A stretch of 64,000 nt of DNA from Nitrosospira briensis C-128 (GCF_000619905.2 NZ_CP012371.1:1240001-1304000); one strand, 5' to 3'; counted from the first letter of the stretch, positions 1 through 12,254 are shown. Numbers and translations are program-made. Notes: generated from the letters alone by a model not told the origin.

Positions 1-287
1 GGCATTTCGATACTGGTGAGGTAGCCCGGCAATACGTGCTCCGGGAATCCCGGCTGTTTCTGGTCCAGGTTCACCGCGATCAATTCGAATGCTATGGGCG
101 CATGCGCCTGCAAATTACGCAGGATGTCGAGCAAGGCATAGCTATCCTTACCGCCCGAAAGACATACCATCACGCGGTCCCCATTCTCGATCATGTTGAA
201 ATCCGCAATGGCCGTGCCGACAAGGCGCCTCAACCGCTTATGCAGTTTATTGACATTGTGTTGTTCTTTTCTGGACATCATTCCCAT
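1..287 (-). CDS. ttcA: tRNA 2-thiocytidine biosynthesis protein TtcA (5' part; continues beyond window start)
   Basis: N-terminal ~95 residues of a PP-loop ATPase. The P-loop SGGKDS lies at about residues 44-49, followed by a [11 protein letters not shown] helix and an [16 protein letters not shown] stretch typical of TtcA, which thiolates C32 of certain tRNAs using an Fe-S cluster and ATP. The PP-loop family also contains TilS, but the QKQPGFP segment points to TtcA. The start at 287 is chosen because GAGG lies about six bases upstream; ATGs at 281, 278 and 299 are also in frame. The C-terminal part, including the later cysteine motif, lies outside the window, so completeness cannot be judged. 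Confidence 0.88.
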   Translation of the reverse strand, partial: MGMMSRKEQHNVNKLHKRLRRLVGTAIADFNMIENGDRVMVCLSGGKDSYALLDILRNLQAHAPIAFELIAVNLDQKQPGFPEHVLPGYLTSIEM

Positions 288-641
288 CGCCAACCTCATC
301 CCTGCACTGATCGGAAAAACCCGCCGTAGCGCTCGAAAACACGCATTATTAACTAATCTTCAGGCATTTTCCCAGATTAAGCTCAGTTTGGACAGCGCGG
401 TCCCGGAGCAGACGATCGAAACGCTCATGGATCAAGAAAGTTTGCCAGACTGAGCCCTTCACTGACAGGAGCTTGAAGAGCGGGTTACTGCTTCCTGGAG
501 CATTTCAATTTCGGAAAGATCTTCATGCAGATTTTTCAATATGAAAAAAATAGATAACCAAGTGAAATGTTATTAGTTTCAATTATAAGTCGCGACTGGT
601 AACTTTCGTTCGTGTCCGCATGCCTCACTCTGGGAAAACGA
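288..641. other. Intergenic region between ttcA and the sulfate cluster
   Basis: About 350 bases separate the divergently oriented ttcA and the first gene of the sulfate block, so promoters for both should lie here. The stretch 536-600 is strongly A+T-rich compared with its surroundings and contains TATAAG-like hexamers, the most likely place for the plus-strand promoter. I could not assign -35/-10 boxes or a CysB site with confidence. The small open frames here have no recognisable family. Confidence 0.4.
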
Positions 642-839
642 ATGGTAGCGATAGGGAAAATTACGGGTTTGGAAGAAAGACAGGCAGGATCCGAAAAGGT
701 CGGCAAACAGATACCCATGGATATCAAACAGCGAATTCTGTTGGCGATCGCCGATATCGAATATGGCTCGGTAGAGATAATCATTCATGGAGGCAAGGTG
801 GTGCAGATCGAGTGTCGTGAAAAAACTCGCATAAGTTAG
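642..839 (+). CDS. Small DUF2292 / OscA-like protein
   Basis: A 65-residue protein whose C-terminal half carries the DUF2292 signature (ILLAIADIEYGSVEII, then HGGKVVQIE and a basic end). The family includes YezD of Bacillus and OscA of Pseudomonas. OscA is linked to sulfur starvation and organosulfur use and is encoded just upstream of a sulfate-binding protein gene, which matches the position here. The molecular function is unknown. The start at 642 gives a family-typical length and has GGGA a few bases upstream; GTG at 612 and ATG at 717 are in-frame alternatives. Naming it oscA would be an inference from family and context. Confidence 0.72.
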   Translation: MVAIGKITGLEERQAGSEKVGKQIPMDIKQRILLAIADIEYGSVEIIIHGGKVVQIECREKTRIS

Positions 840-1044
840 TGCACCAAGGTACGCCAGGCATGTGAACGCATGTGAAGCCGGTTTGGCGGCGGTAGCGTAA
901 TTCCACAACCCGAGTCACTCGATCCACAGATAAAACCGGGTGCTGCAAGAAGAAGAACTGCCGACCAAGCGATTGGAGGCGATAAACAACAAATCTAGAG
1001 CGGCGCCTGACCGGAATACCGGAAGGCGATTCAGGAGAGGGGAA

Positions 1045-2652
1045 ATGAAGCTTTATTGGCGAATCATGCTTGTATCTACAATTTCAATATTGCCGATCGG
1101 CGTGATTCAAGCGGATGTGAATACTGGAAAATTCGAGGCACCGGGAATGAGTAAAGAAGACGCTCGAATTGGCCGAGAAGATGAGGGCGACAAAATTTTA
1201 AAGTCGCAACTTACTGAACGAACTGATAAAGCGGATGCGAAAAAACCACCCGCGCCGAAAGCGGAAAAGAAATCGACAAGCTACTTCAAGCCTTCCAGCA
1301 GCTATTCCACCCAACCGGAATCCGATCCGCCTCGATACGTGCAGACACTCAGCAAAACCGGTATTGAAGCATTCAAGGATATCTACTGGCTGGATATCGG
1401 CCTGGACCATCGGACGCGTTACGAATTTCGCAGTAACGATATTCGGCGCACCGACATGAGACTCGACCAGCCTTTTCTGCTGCGCTCGCGCGCATATGTC
1501 GGGATAAGGGAAATTCTAGATCCATTTCGGGGCGCTGTCGAGTTTCAGGACTCGCGCCGCTACAACGGCAATTTTCCGCATGACGACCGTGATTTCAATG
1601 ACTATGAACTGATTCAAGCATATGGCGAGCTCTACTTCAAAAGCGCATTGGGTGAAGACGATCGGAAACAACAGCGCCCCATCAGGCTTCGCGTTGGCCG
1701 CATGGCATATGAGGCATTGGATCGGCGTTTGATCGGCCGGAACGAATGGCGTAATACCACGAACACGTTCGAGGGTTTTCGACTCAATCTGGGCCAGGAA
1801 GCAAACGACTGGGAAGTTGATTTATGGGCTTACCAACCTGTCAAGCGCCTACTGACCGAGTTTGACGAGCGCATCGAGAATCAGTGGTTCTATGGTGCAA
1901 TCGGCCACTGGCGGAAGTGGTCTGACATTATCACACTCCAGCCGTATTACATGGGCCTCATGCAGGATGGCAGCAAGACAGGGCAGATCGACCGGCATAT
2001 TCACGCGCCTGCCCTGAGAGGTTACGGCAAAATAGGGAATACCGGTCTGGACTTCGATTTCAACCTGATCTATCAGTTCGGGCGGAATGGCACGGAAGAA
2101 CATGAGGCGCATGCTTATATCACTGAGGTGGGATATAACCTCGAGTACAGTTGGAAACCCCGTATCAGCGCGTTTTATGGGTATGCAAGCGGCGATCGGC
2201 ATCCCAATGATGGTGTAAACAATCGCTTTGAGCGGTTCTTTGGTTTTGCGCGGCCCTGGTCGGCGGACGATTACATTGTTTTCGAAAACATCAAGGCGCC
2301 CAAAGTCAAGCTTGAGTTTCAGCCGACCGCGGACTTGCGTATAGACGGCGGTTACAGTTGGTTCTGGCTTGCCAGCAGTACGGATCGCTTTAACAATCTC
2401 CTTGATGGCAATACGAGCGCGCGTCCCAACCCCGGTTTTAATCGGGATATTACCGGAAGAAGCGGTGATTTCATTGGCCACTCCTTTGATGTCCGTGCAC
2501 GCTACAAGATTGCGAAACATATCAGCACAACTGTGGGTTACTCACACTTTACAAGCGGCGAGTTCACGCGTAACAGGCAGATAGCGGCCCTTGGCAAGAG
2601 CCCCGGCAGTTCCGACTTTTTTTATGTTGAAGTGGTAGTCAGCGCTTTTTAA
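1045..2652 (+). CDS. Alginate-export-family outer-membrane beta-barrel protein
   Basis: A 535-residue exported protein. Residues 1-22 form a signal peptide ending GVIQA. Residues ~23-100 are a charged, Lys/Pro-rich linker. From about residue 110 the chain has the alternating aromatic/charged pattern of an outer-membrane barrel and resembles the alginate-export (AlgE-like) domain, with segments such as DHRTRYEFRSND, GAVEFQDSRRY and LRVGRMAYEALDRRLIGRN, and it ends in phenylalanine (VVVSAF). The start at 1045 has AGGAGAGGGG upstream; an in-frame extension to 940 adds a non-signal leader and was rejected. It sits 60 bases before sbp and probably shares its transcript. The substrate is unknown; passage of sulfate or organic sulfur compounds is a contextual guess. 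Confidence 0.78.
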   Translation: MKLYWRIMLVSTISILPIGVIQADVNTGKFEAPGMSKEDARIGREDEGDKILKSQLTERTDKADAKKPPAPKAEKKSTSYFKPSSSYSTQPESDPPRYVQTLSKTGIEAFKDIYWLDIGLDHRTRYEFRSNDIRRTDMRLDQPFLLRSRAYVGIREILDPFRGAVEFQDSRRYNGNFPHDDRDFNDYELIQAYGELYFKSALGEDDRKQQRPIRLRVGRMAYEALDRRLIGRNEWRNTTNTFEGFRLNLGQEANDWEVDLWAYQPVKRLLTEFDERIENQWFYGAIGHWRKWSDIITLQPYYMGLMQDGSKTGQIDRHIHAPALRGYGKIGNTGLDFDFNLIYQFGRNGTEEHEAHAYITEVGYNLEYSWKPRISAFYGYASGDRHPNDGVNNRFERFFGFARPWSADDYIVFENIKAPKVKLEFQPTADLRIDGGYSWFWLASSTDRFNNLLDGNTSARPNPGFNRDITGRSGDFIGHSFDVRARYKIAKHISTTVGYSHFTSGEFTRNRQIAALGKSPGSSDFFYVEVVVSAF

Positions 2653-2670
2653 GCTTTTTAAGCTTTTTAA
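2644..2670 (+). repeat. Three tandem copies of a 9-base unit at the porin stop codon
   Basis: The unit gctttttaa occurs three times in perfect tandem. The first copy supplies the last two codons and the stop of the upstream gene; the others follow in the short spacer before sbp. It may come from replication slippage. The T-tracts have no strong stem before them, so it is not a convincing terminator. Confidence 0.8.
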
Positions 2671-2712
2671 CCAAATTTTCGGCTTATCCCCACTAACTCA
2701 TTAGAGGAAATT

Positions 2713-3714
2713 ATGAAATTCAAACCATGGCTGACAACGGGTCTGCTGATTGGAGGCCTCCTGGCTGGCGGAAGCGCGTCGGCGGACAGAACGCTGTTGA
2801 ATGTTTCCTATGATCCAACGCGTGAGCTTTATCAGGAATTCAACGCGGCATTCGTGAAGCACTGGGAGACAAAAACCGGGGAAAAGGTCGCCATCAAGCA
2901 GTCTCACGGCGGCTCCGGCAAGCAGGCACGGTCCGTCATCGATGGTCTTGATGCCGATGTGGTGACATTGGCGCTGGCCAACGATATCAACGAAATTGCA
3001 GAGAAGGCGAAGCTGATTCCAGGAGACTGGCAGAAGCGTTTGCCACATAACAGCACACCCTACACATCGACCATCGTGCTACTGGTGCGCAAAGGCAATC
3101 CCAAGAATATCAAGGACTGGAACGACCTGGCCAGGCCCGGCATATCGGTAATTACTCCCAACCCCAAAACTTCGGGGGGCGCGCGCTGGAATTATCTGGC
3201 GGCCTGGGAGTATGGAAAGCGGAGTTATGGTAACGACGCCAAGGCAAAGGAGTTTGTGGCCAGGATTTACAGGAATGTTCCCGTGCTGGATTCCGGTGCA
3301 CGAGGTTCTACCACGACTTTCGTGGAGCGCGGCATTGGCGATGTCTTCATCTCGTGGGAAAACGAGGCCTTTCTCGCTATCAAGGAGCTTGGTATCGGTA
3401 AATTCGAGATTGTCGCGCCCTCGATCAGCATCCTGGCGGAGCCGCCCGTCACGGTGATAGACAAGGTCGTCGACAGGAAAGGCACACGCGATATCGCGGA
3501 AGCTTATCTCAAATATCTCTACTCGGAACAAGGCCAGGAAATTGCCGCGAAAAACTTCTACCGGCCCACCGATTCGAAGGTTGCGGCGAAATATGCAGAT
3601 CGATTCCCGGCCATCAAGCTGTTCAAGATCGATGACGCGTTTGGCGGCTGGAAGAACGCGCATAAGCTGCATTTTGCCGATGGGGGCACGTTCGACCAGA
3701 TTTATCAACAATGA
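2713..3714 (+). CDS. sbp: Sulfate ABC transporter periplasmic substrate-binding protein
   Basis: A 333-residue periplasmic protein that captures sulfate (or thiosulfate) and delivers it to CysT/CysW. The signal peptide covers residues 1-24 (ending SASA). Family signatures seen: [13 protein letters not shown] at the mature N-terminus, [31 protein letters not shown] and [20 protein letters not shown], the sulfate-binding core. Length is typical. GAGGAAATT precedes the ATG. It is separated from cysT by two genes, which is unusual. Sbp and CysP are hard to tell apart by eye, so the symbol is chosen on overall resemblance. Confidence 0.93.
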   Translation: MKFKPWLTTGLLIGGLLAGGSASADRTLLNVSYDPTRELYQEFNAAFVKHWETKTGEKVAIKQSHGGSGKQARSVIDGLDADVVTLALANDINEIAEKAKLIPGDWQKRLPHNSTPYTSTIVLLVRKGNPKNIKDWNDLARPGISVITPNPKTSGGARWNYLAAWEYGKRSYGNDAKAKEFVARIYRNVPVLDSGARGSTTTFVERGIGDVFISWENEAFLAIKELGIGKFEIVAPSISILAEPPVTVIDKVVDRKGTRDIAEAYLKYLYSEQGQEIAAKNFYRPTDSKVAAKYADRFPAIKLFKIDDAFGGWKNAHKLHFADGGTFDQIYQQ

Positions 3715-3753
3715 AATTCAGCTCGTGGCAATAAATCATATATCGGGGTTGAC

Positions 3754-4140
3754 ATGACAGCATTGATCATCGGCGGGGATTACATTGAAACGTTAAGGCG
3801 GGAACTCCTCGCGCACGGCTTGAGGCGTGTCGAACACTGGGATGGCCGGCAGCCAAGAGTTACCCGGCGCGCGATTCCCGTTAGTGCCAGGCTGGTGGTG
3901 ATACTGCACGATTATGTCAGCCATGGCGTGTCGAACGCTTTGAAGCAGCAAGCGTATAGAAGAGACATACCGCTGGTGTTCTGCCGCAGCTCGACGCATG
4001 ACCTGCGCCAAAAGCTGGAGAGGCTCGAATTAGCGGAGAGTCCCTGTCGCGGCGGCTATCCAATCGGGTCGGAATTCATGAACGGATCGACACGCTGGCA
4101 TCCAGGCAACTTTACCGGGTTGGACCGGATTCATGCCTGA
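3754..4140 (+). CDS. DUF2325 domain protein within the sulfate operon
   Basis: A 128-residue cytoplasmic protein with the DUF2325 pattern: ALIIGGDYIETLRREL at the N-terminus, RRVEHWDG, a hydrophobic strand LVVILHDYVSHGVSN, then DIPLVFCRSSTHDL with a conserved Cys-Arg. The fold looks like a small alpha/beta domain; no catalytic function is established for the family. It lies 39 bases after sbp and 11 bases before the EAL gene, so it is almost certainly co-transcribed with the transporter. A role in regulation or sulfur-responsive sensing is possible from context only. Confidence 0.75.
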   Translation: MTALIIGGDYIETLRRELLAHGLRRVEHWDGRQPRVTRRAIPVSARLVVILHDYVSHGVSNALKQQAYRRDIPLVFCRSSTHDLRQKLERLELAESPCRGGYPIGSEFMNGSTRWHPGNFTGLDRIHA

Positions 4141-4151
4141 AGGAGAGGCAC

Positions 4152-5012
4152 ATGAATATGGAAACGAGAAACAAACAATATGAATTCGGGCAAATCCAGG
4201 CAGTTACCGATCATCTTTTACAGCGTGCGGAAAATGGCTGGGTAGTTGGCTATTTTTTAAACAATCAGCTATCCAGCGTCTTTCAGCCGGTATTCGATGC
4301 AAGTGAACGCCGTGTGGCGGGACATTCTGCTTACATCCGGTCCCAGCCGGATCGCGATGCTGTGTTGTCGCCCTGGGGAGTCTTCGCCCTGGCTTCCGAG
4401 GACGCTTTACTGGTCAGCGTGGATCGCCTCTGCCGTACGCTGCATGCGATCAATTATTTCAAGGTTGCCTCCGGACAAGGCAGTCTTTTCGTCAGCGTGC
4501 AGCCCCGCCTTCTGGAGAGCGTCAAGGACGATCACGGACTGGCGTTTGAGAACATACTGAATCTCATCGGAATCAGAACCTCGCGGGTGGTGATCGAGAT
4601 TCCGAGCGAAGTGAATCGCGACTTGAGGTTGCTCAGGCACGTAATCGGAAACTATCGATCGCGTGGTTATCGCATTGCAGTGAATCACAGCGGCCCAAAT
4701 GACGACGACATGGCGGAACTGGGGAGCCTGTACCCGGACGTCGTAAGGCTGAATGCTTCCACCCTGCTGCAACATGATGGAATAGATACGCTGCTGGACA
4801 CAGCCCATCGCCTGGGAGCCGTCATCCTGGCAAGAGGTATCGAAACCAGGCAGCAGGTGATTGCTGCGGTTCGCTCAGGTGCGGATCTATTGCAAGGTCG
4901 TTTCCTTGGGGAACCGGCCCGCACGGTCGAAGTGGATGGGCCGGGCGCCGCCGCGAATGTGCATCAACCCGCAGGCGGCCGATCGATGAATCCAGATATA
5001 AATTTCAGTTGA
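4152..5012 (+). CDS. Degenerate EAL-domain protein (probably not a phosphodiesterase)
   Basis: A 286-residue protein with the overall layout of an EAL domain from about residue 35 to 255: [15 protein letters not shown] near the start, [13 protein letters not shown] in the middle and [28 protein letters not shown] near the end. Key catalytic residues of c-di-GMP phosphodiesterases are missing: the E-A/V-L motif is replaced by AYIRS, the DDFG motif by NHSG, and the LKLD lysine position by VRLN. It probably does not hydrolyse c-di-GMP but might bind it or a partner protein. No signal peptide or transmembrane segment is seen. AAGGAGAGG precedes the ATG, and it is tightly packed between the DUF2325 gene and cysT. 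Confidence 0.8.
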   Translation: MNMETRNKQYEFGQIQAVTDHLLQRAENGWVVGYFLNNQLSSVFQPVFDASERRVAGHSAYIRSQPDRDAVLSPWGVFALASEDALLVSVDRLCRTLHAINYFKVASGQGSLFVSVQPRLLESVKDDHGLAFENILNLIGIRTSRVVIEIPSEVNRDLRLLRHVIGNYRSRGYRIAVNHSGPNDDDMAELGSLYPDVVRLNASTLLQHDGIDTLLDTAHRLGAVILARGIETRQQVIAAVRSGADLLQGRFLGEPARTVEVDGPGAAANVHQPAGGRSMNPDINFS

Positions 5013-5025
5013 CCGGAGTGCAAGG

Positions 5026-5859
5026 TTGAGTACATTCAAACGACATAGCGTTCTGCCGGGGTTCAACCTGGCACTTGGATTTACCCTGGTTTATCTGAGC
5101 CTGATCGTGCTTATCCCTCTTTCGGCTGCATTCATCCGTACGTCTGCGCTCACATGGCCGGAATTCTGGGCCATGGTGACGACTCCGCGGGTAATGGCAT
5201 CGTACCGATTGACGTTCGGTGCTTCATTTGCAGCGGCGCTGGTCAATGCTGTATTCGGTCTTCTGGTGGCGTGGATACTGGTACGCTATCGCTTTCCGGG
5301 CAAGAAACTGGTGGATGCGTTGGTAGATCTTCCGTTTGCGTTGCCGACGGCGGTGGCGGGCATTGTGCTGACTGCACTCTATTCGGGAAATGGCTGGATC
5401 GGCCAATATTTCGAACCGCTCGGGATCAAGATCGCTTTTACGCCAATGGGTATTTTCATCGCACTGACTTTTATCGGTTTGCCTTTTGTCGTAAGAACGG
5501 TACAGCCGGTACTCGAAGACATCGAATGGGAATTGGAGGAAGCGGCCGCTACGCTGGGTGCATCCCGGCTGCAAACTTTCGTGAAAGTCATTTTTCCCAC
5601 GATTTTTCCTGCCCTGACAACCGGCTTTGCGCTCGCCTTCGCCCGCGCCATCGGTGAATACGGTTCGGTAATCTTTATTGCCGGCAATATGCCGATGATA
5701 TCCGAGATCACGCCTCTCCTGATCGTTACCAAGCTTGAGCAATACGATTACGCGGGCGCCACGGCATTGGCGGTGGTCATGCTCGTCATTTCGTTTGTGA
5801 TGCTGTTGATCATCAATCTGCTGCAATGGTGGAGCCGGCGCCGGAGCGCCGCCATATGA
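5026..5859 (+). CDS. cysT: Sulfate ABC transporter permease CysT (CysU)
   Basis: Inner-membrane permease of 277 residues with about six hydrophobic segments. The binding-protein-dependent transport signature (EAA loop) is visible as [21 protein letters not shown] around residues 180-200. It pairs with CysW to form the sulfate channel. The start is TTG at 5026, preceded by GGAG and giving the family N-terminus ([20 protein letters not shown]); no upstream ATG fits. It begins 13 bases after the EAL gene and ends 10 bases before cysW. Confidence 0.93.
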   Translation: MSTFKRHSVLPGFNLALGFTLVYLSLIVLIPLSAAFIRTSALTWPEFWAMVTTPRVMASYRLTFGASFAAALVNAVFGLLVAWILVRYRFPGKKLVDALVDLPFALPTAVAGIVLTALYSGNGWIGQYFEPLGIKIAFTPMGIFIALTFIGLPFVVRTVQPVLEDIEWELEEAAATLGASRLQTFVKVIFPTIFPALTTGFALAFARAIGEYGSVIFIAGNMPMISEITPLLIVTKLEQYDYAGATALAVVMLVISFVMLLIINLLQWWSRRRSAAI

Positions 5860-5869
5860 GGATGCGCCG

Positions 5870-6754
5870 ATGAGTACTACTGTCCTTCCAATACCCGTCG
5901 GCAAACGTCGGGTGGTTACGGACGAGCCTGGCTGGGTACGCTGGGTCTTGATTGGACTGGCGCTCGCCTTCCTGGCGCTGTTCCTCTTCATACCATTGAT
6001 CCTGGTCTTCTATGAGGCCCTGAAAAAAGGCGTGGATGTCTACGTGGCCGCCATCACGGAACCTGATGCAGTAGCGGCGATCCAACTTACCCTGACTGCG
6101 GCGGCGATCGCAGTGCCGCTCAACCTGATATTCGGCATAGCGGCCGCCTGGGCTATTGCCAAGTTCGAGTTCCGCGGCAAGAGCCTGCTGATAACGCTTA
6201 TCGATTTGCCCTTCTCGGTTTCGCCAGTGGTGGCGGGGCTGATCTATGTGCTTATCTTCGGCCTGCAGGGTTGGCTGGGGCCATGGCTAGCCGAAAATGA
6301 CATCAAGATAATTTTCGCGATACCCGGCATCGTCCTCGCCACTATCTTCGTAACTGTCCCCTTTATCGCACGTGAGCTGATCCCATTGATGCAGGCACAG
6401 GGTACCGAAGAGGAGGAGGCGGCGGTAGTACTGGGCGCCAACGGCTGGCAGATATTCTTCCGTGTCACGCTCCCGAACATCAAGTGGGGCCTGTTGTATG
6501 GCACCATCCTCTGCAATGCCCGGGCAATGGGCGAATTCGGCGCGGTATCCGTGGTATCCGGCCACATTCGCGGCAGTACCAATACCCTGCCGCTTCACGT
6601 CGAGATCCTCTACAACGAATACAACTTCGCCGCTGCCTTTGCGGTAGCGTCACTGCTGGCGTTGCTTGCATTGGTGACGCTCGCGCTGAAAGCGTTCGTC
6701 GAATCCAGAAACAAACAGCAGATGGAGAATGCCAATGAGCATCGAAGTACGTAA
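5870..6754 (+). CDS. cysW: Sulfate ABC transporter permease CysW
   Basis: A 294-residue inner-membrane permease, partner of CysT. An N-terminal cytoplasmic stretch is followed by a first transmembrane segment ([20 protein letters not shown]). The EAA loop is seen as [24 protein letters not shown]. The segment [19 protein letters not shown] near the C-terminus is characteristic of CysW. Its 3' end overlaps cysA by 20 bases, indicating translational coupling. Confidence 0.93.
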   Translation: MSTTVLPIPVGKRRVVTDEPGWVRWVLIGLALAFLALFLFIPLILVFYEALKKGVDVYVAAITEPDAVAAIQLTLTAAAIAVPLNLIFGIAAAWAIAKFEFRGKSLLITLIDLPFSVSPVVAGLIYVLIFGLQGWLGPWLAENDIKIIFAIPGIVLATIFVTVPFIARELIPLMQAQGTEEEEAAVVLGANGWQIFFRVTLPNIKWGLLYGTILCNARAMGEFGAVSVVSGHIRGSTNTLPLHVEILYNEYNFAAAFAVASLLALLALVTLALKAFVESRNKQQMENANEHRST

Positions 6755-7808
6755 CCTTTCCAAGCAATTTGGAAATTTTGCTGCGTTGCGAGACGTCAGC
6801 CTTGAGGTCCGCACGGGTGAATTGCTTGCATTGCTCGGACCGTCGGGCTCTGGAAAGACAACATTACTGCGTGTCATTGCCGGGTTGGAGGCTGCAGATG
6901 CCGGCCATGTGCTGTTCCAGGGCGAAGACGCAACCGGACAGCATGTGCGCGACCGCCAGGTAGGTTTCGTATTTCAGCACTATGCGCTGTTCCGGAATAT
7001 GACCATCTTCGAGAACGTCGCATTCGGCTTGCGCGTACGTGCTAAAAACGTCCGCCCGACCAACACGGAGATCAACGACCGGGTGCATAATTTGCTGAAG
7101 CTGGTACAACTCGACTGGCTGGCGGACCGCCACCCACACCAGCTTTCGGGGGGCCAGCGCCAGCGCGTCGCCCTTGCGCGGGCGCTGGCGGTAGAACCTA
7201 AAGTGTTATTATTGGATGAGCCTTTTGGAGCACTCGACGCCAAGGTACGGAAAGAACTTCGCGCCTGGTTGCGAAGGCTACACGACGAAATGCATATCAC
7301 CAGCGTGTTCGTTACCCATGATCAGGAGGAAGCGTTGGAAGTGGCTGACCGGATAGTGGTCATGAATGAGGGCCGTATCGAGCAGATCGGCACGCCGGAC
7401 GAGGTGTATGAGCAGCCGGCAAGTCCATTCGTGTACGAATTCCTGGGCAAGGTGAATCTGTTCCATGGTCGGTTACACAAGGGGCGGGCGTGGATAGGCG
7501 GTATCGAGGTCGACGCGCCCAAACACATCGAGGCAGAGGAGCTCGCGGCGGTAGCTTACGTGCGTCCTCACGATATACATGTGGACCGAGCGGTTAACGG
7601 TAGCGGCGCGCTTGCGGCGCGCATCTCTCATATTCTCTCGGTCGGCCCCGTAGTGCGTCTTGAGCTGATCCGCGACGGCGACAGCAGCGGGGAACTGATA
7701 CAGGTCGAAATCAGCAAGGAGCGTTTCCGCGAATTACAATTGATCCGGGGTGATCAGGTTTTCATCAAACCCGCCCGATTCGATCTCTTTCCGGCGCAGA
7801 TACATTGA
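6735..7808 (+). CDS. cysA: Sulfate ABC transporter ATP-binding protein CysA
   Basis: A 357-residue ATPase that powers sulfate import. Walker A GPSGSGKT is at about residues 35-42, the ABC signature LSGGQRQR near 136, Walker B LLLDEP near 158 and the switch histidine in [15 protein letters not shown]. The C-terminal ~110 residues form the regulatory TOBE-like domain (YVRPHDIHV). The start at 6735 is preferred over the ATG six bases earlier because GGAG is then correctly spaced. It is the last gene of the operon; a cupredoxin gene converges 12 bases downstream, with no obvious terminator between. Confidence 0.95.
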   Translation: MSIEVRNLSKQFGNFAALRDVSLEVRTGELLALLGPSGSGKTTLLRVIAGLEAADAGHVLFQGEDATGQHVRDRQVGFVFQHYALFRNMTIFENVAFGLRVRAKNVRPTNTEINDRVHNLLKLVQLDWLADRHPHQLSGGQRQRVALARALAVEPKVLLLDEPFGALDAKVRKELRAWLRRLHDEMHITSVFVTHDQEEALEVADRIVVMNEGRIEQIGTPDEVYEQPASPFVYEFLGKVNLFHGRLHKGRAWIGGIEVDAPKHIEAEELAAVAYVRPHDIHVDRAVNGSGALAARISHILSVGPVVRLELIRDGDSSGELIQVEISKERFRELQLIRGDQVFIKPARFDLFPAQIH

Positions 7809-7820
7809 GACCGATGCCGG

Positions 7821-8240
7821 CTACTCAACGACTTCCAGAATACCCTCCATCCCGTGTTCCCTGTGGCTCTTGAAAAAGAGCAGCTTCTTTGGGCAATAGA
7901 AAGCATACCTGCCGGGCGCGCTTGGGGTGAAGGTGAATGTTTGGGACTCCCGGCTCAGGTCTGCATTGATCGAGATATTCGCTTCGGACGCCTTAAGCAC
8001 CAGGCCATGGGGAACGATTCCCCGCTCCGCGCGAACCACAAACCTTACAGGTACGTTGACTTTGACGATGATGTGGCTGGGCCTGAAAAAATAGTCGCCC
8101 GCCAGCATATTCACCTGTTGCACGCCATCGACGCCAACTGCTGCCCGATAGGGTTCATTGCCCGACTGCGCGGCGGCACGTCCCGCTGCGAAGCAGAAGA
8201 TCAACGTTAGCGTCAGGGATAAAAACCGCTGTGGTTTCAT
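7821..8240 (-). CDS. Periplasmic cupredoxin-domain protein
   Basis: A 139-residue exported protein: signal peptide ending GRAAAQ at about residue 25, then one cupredoxin domain. Type 1 copper ligands are all visible: the histidine of GIVPHGLVL, the cysteine of YAFYCPKK, and the histidine and methionine of SHREHGMEG. It probably carries electrons or binds copper in the periplasm; the partner is unknown. The start at 8240 is chosen because AAGGAG lies eight bases upstream; the frame extends six codons further. It converges with cysA. Confidence 0.85.
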   Translation of the reverse strand: MKPQRFLSLTLTLIFCFAAGRAAAQSGNEPYRAAVGVDGVQQVNMLAGDYFFRPSHIIVKVNVPVRFVVRAERGIVPHGLVLKASEANISINADLSRESQTFTFTPSAPGRYAFYCPKKLLFFKSHREHGMEGILEVVE

Positions 8241-8439
8241 GATGAATCTCCTTACCATTCGCCCTGAAATCCAACCAGGTGCAGAATTGCCTTAGTCACC
8301 TCCGATTGGCGTCAGAGGGAAGTGAGCATGGACATCTAGCGCGATGCGTTCAATATTGAGGTACTTGAATATTTCCTGCAAGAACTACTCCTTCACTACG
8401 CGGTCGCCCGATTTTACGCCAATTCGTCTTCGCCTTCAT

Positions 8440-8637
8440 CATGAGAGCTTCGTGGGGCTATGGCGCGCTCGCCTTGCTTGATAGCACCTTCTATCCGATT
8501 CGTTCCTTGGCTCATCGCTTCCCCCACGCTTCCGTCCCCCACATTTGGCTGCCCTCGTGCAGTTGCGCTTCGCTTCGTTCCCTGTGATCAACATACGACG
8601 GGACTTGCACCCGCAGGAGTGCGCCCATGCTGGGCAC
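8440..8637 (-). mobile_element. Truncated group II intron (5' end only) inserted after the rRNA terminator
   Basis: Read on the minus strand, the sequence directly after the terminator T-run begins GTGCCCAGCATGGGCGC, followed by the GGGTGCAAGTCCC block and then GAAGCGCAACTGCA, the order seen at the 5' end (domain I) of bacterial group II introns. The opening resembles class C introns, which are known to insert just after intrinsic terminator stems, exactly the position here. No reverse-transcriptase frame and no domain V hairpin are found before the cupredoxin gene, so this is a remnant. The inner boundary near 8440 is approximate. Confidence 0.72.
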
Positions 8638-8670
8638 AAAAAAAAGCCCCGTTCCAAGAACGGGGCTTTT
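8638..8670 (-). terminator. Intrinsic terminator of the rRNA operon
   Basis: On the minus strand a 13-base-pair stem (arms 8658-8670 and 8642-8654, core CCCCGTTC/GAACGGGG) with a three-base loop runs into eight consecutive Ts. It lies just downstream of 5S rRNA. The T-run ends at the group II intron remnant. Confidence 0.92.
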
Positions 8671-8677
8671 TATAAGG

Positions 8678-8792
8678 TGCCTGGCAGTGACCTACTTTCG
8701 CATGTGAAAACACACTATCATCGGCGCGACTTCGTTTCACGACCCTGTTCGAGATGGGAAGGGGTGGGTCCAAAGCGCTATGACCGCCAAGC
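8678..8792 (-). rRNA. rrf: 5S ribosomal RNA
   Basis: About 115 bases matching bacterial 5S rRNA on the minus strand: a 5' end of GCTTGGCGGTCATAGCG, the conserved CCACCCCTTCCCATCTCGAAC core (helix II/III region), and a 3' end complementary to the 5' end (CTGCCAGGC). Boundaries are set from this terminal helix and may be off by a few bases. Confidence 0.93.
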
Positions 8793-8969
8793 GTAACTTT
8801 AATGACAAACGACGGAAGCCAATGACTACAAGTCCTGGGCGTCTATCGCAAGCCAATGATCTGGAAGAAGTAAATCTGGATTATTTTGTATCTCTGCAAA
8901 CAATTTACCTGACACGAATATGTGAATTAAACGTCTATTCTTCACATTCCATGCCTTGCTTAAGGTTAT

Positions 8970-11860
<2,891 letters not shown>

Positions 11861-11871
11861 TATAACCTTAA

Positions 11872-12254
11872 GGGCTTCGGAAGCAATCGGAAGCCGGCCT
11901 GAGACCCGGAGTCTTCGTTTTATCTTCCAAACCTTCTGGTCATAGTTGTTTGCTCACATCGCATCCGACTAAAAACGCGATGAGTCGATACAATCTAACC
12001 CATTATTTCACATCCCCGGAGTACGTGATCCAATTAAGGACGCACGTATTCATTGAATATGAAATACTTTACTTCTTCCAAATTTTTAAAGAACGTCGAG
12101 AAACAGTTTTGTAAAGAATCAGGGAGTGATAATATAAACACCCGGATACTCTCTATTCTATTCCCGAAGTACAGCCGCTGGTAAAAACCAGAAGTAAACG
12201 TTATCGTTTACTTCTACTTTCTAACTGAATTCATGCAAATTCCGATTTCCGAAT
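11872..12254 (-). other. 23S-tRNA internal transcribed spacer with boxA
   Basis: The spacer between tRNA-Ala and 23S holds no gene. On the minus strand GTTCTTTAAAAATTT (around 12081-12095) resembles the boxA antitermination signal of rRNA operons and parallels a similar motif in the leader. The rest is A+T-rich, with no further tRNA. Confidence 0.7.

Noticed and set aside
1849-2520. 223-codon frame antisense to the alginate-export-type gene
   Set aside because: No family resemblance; the sense frame has a signal peptide and barrel pattern. Long antisense frames are expected in G+C-rich genes.
5224-5991. 255-codon frame antisense to cysT and cysW
   Set aside because: Spans the boundary of two well-supported genes and shows no domain.
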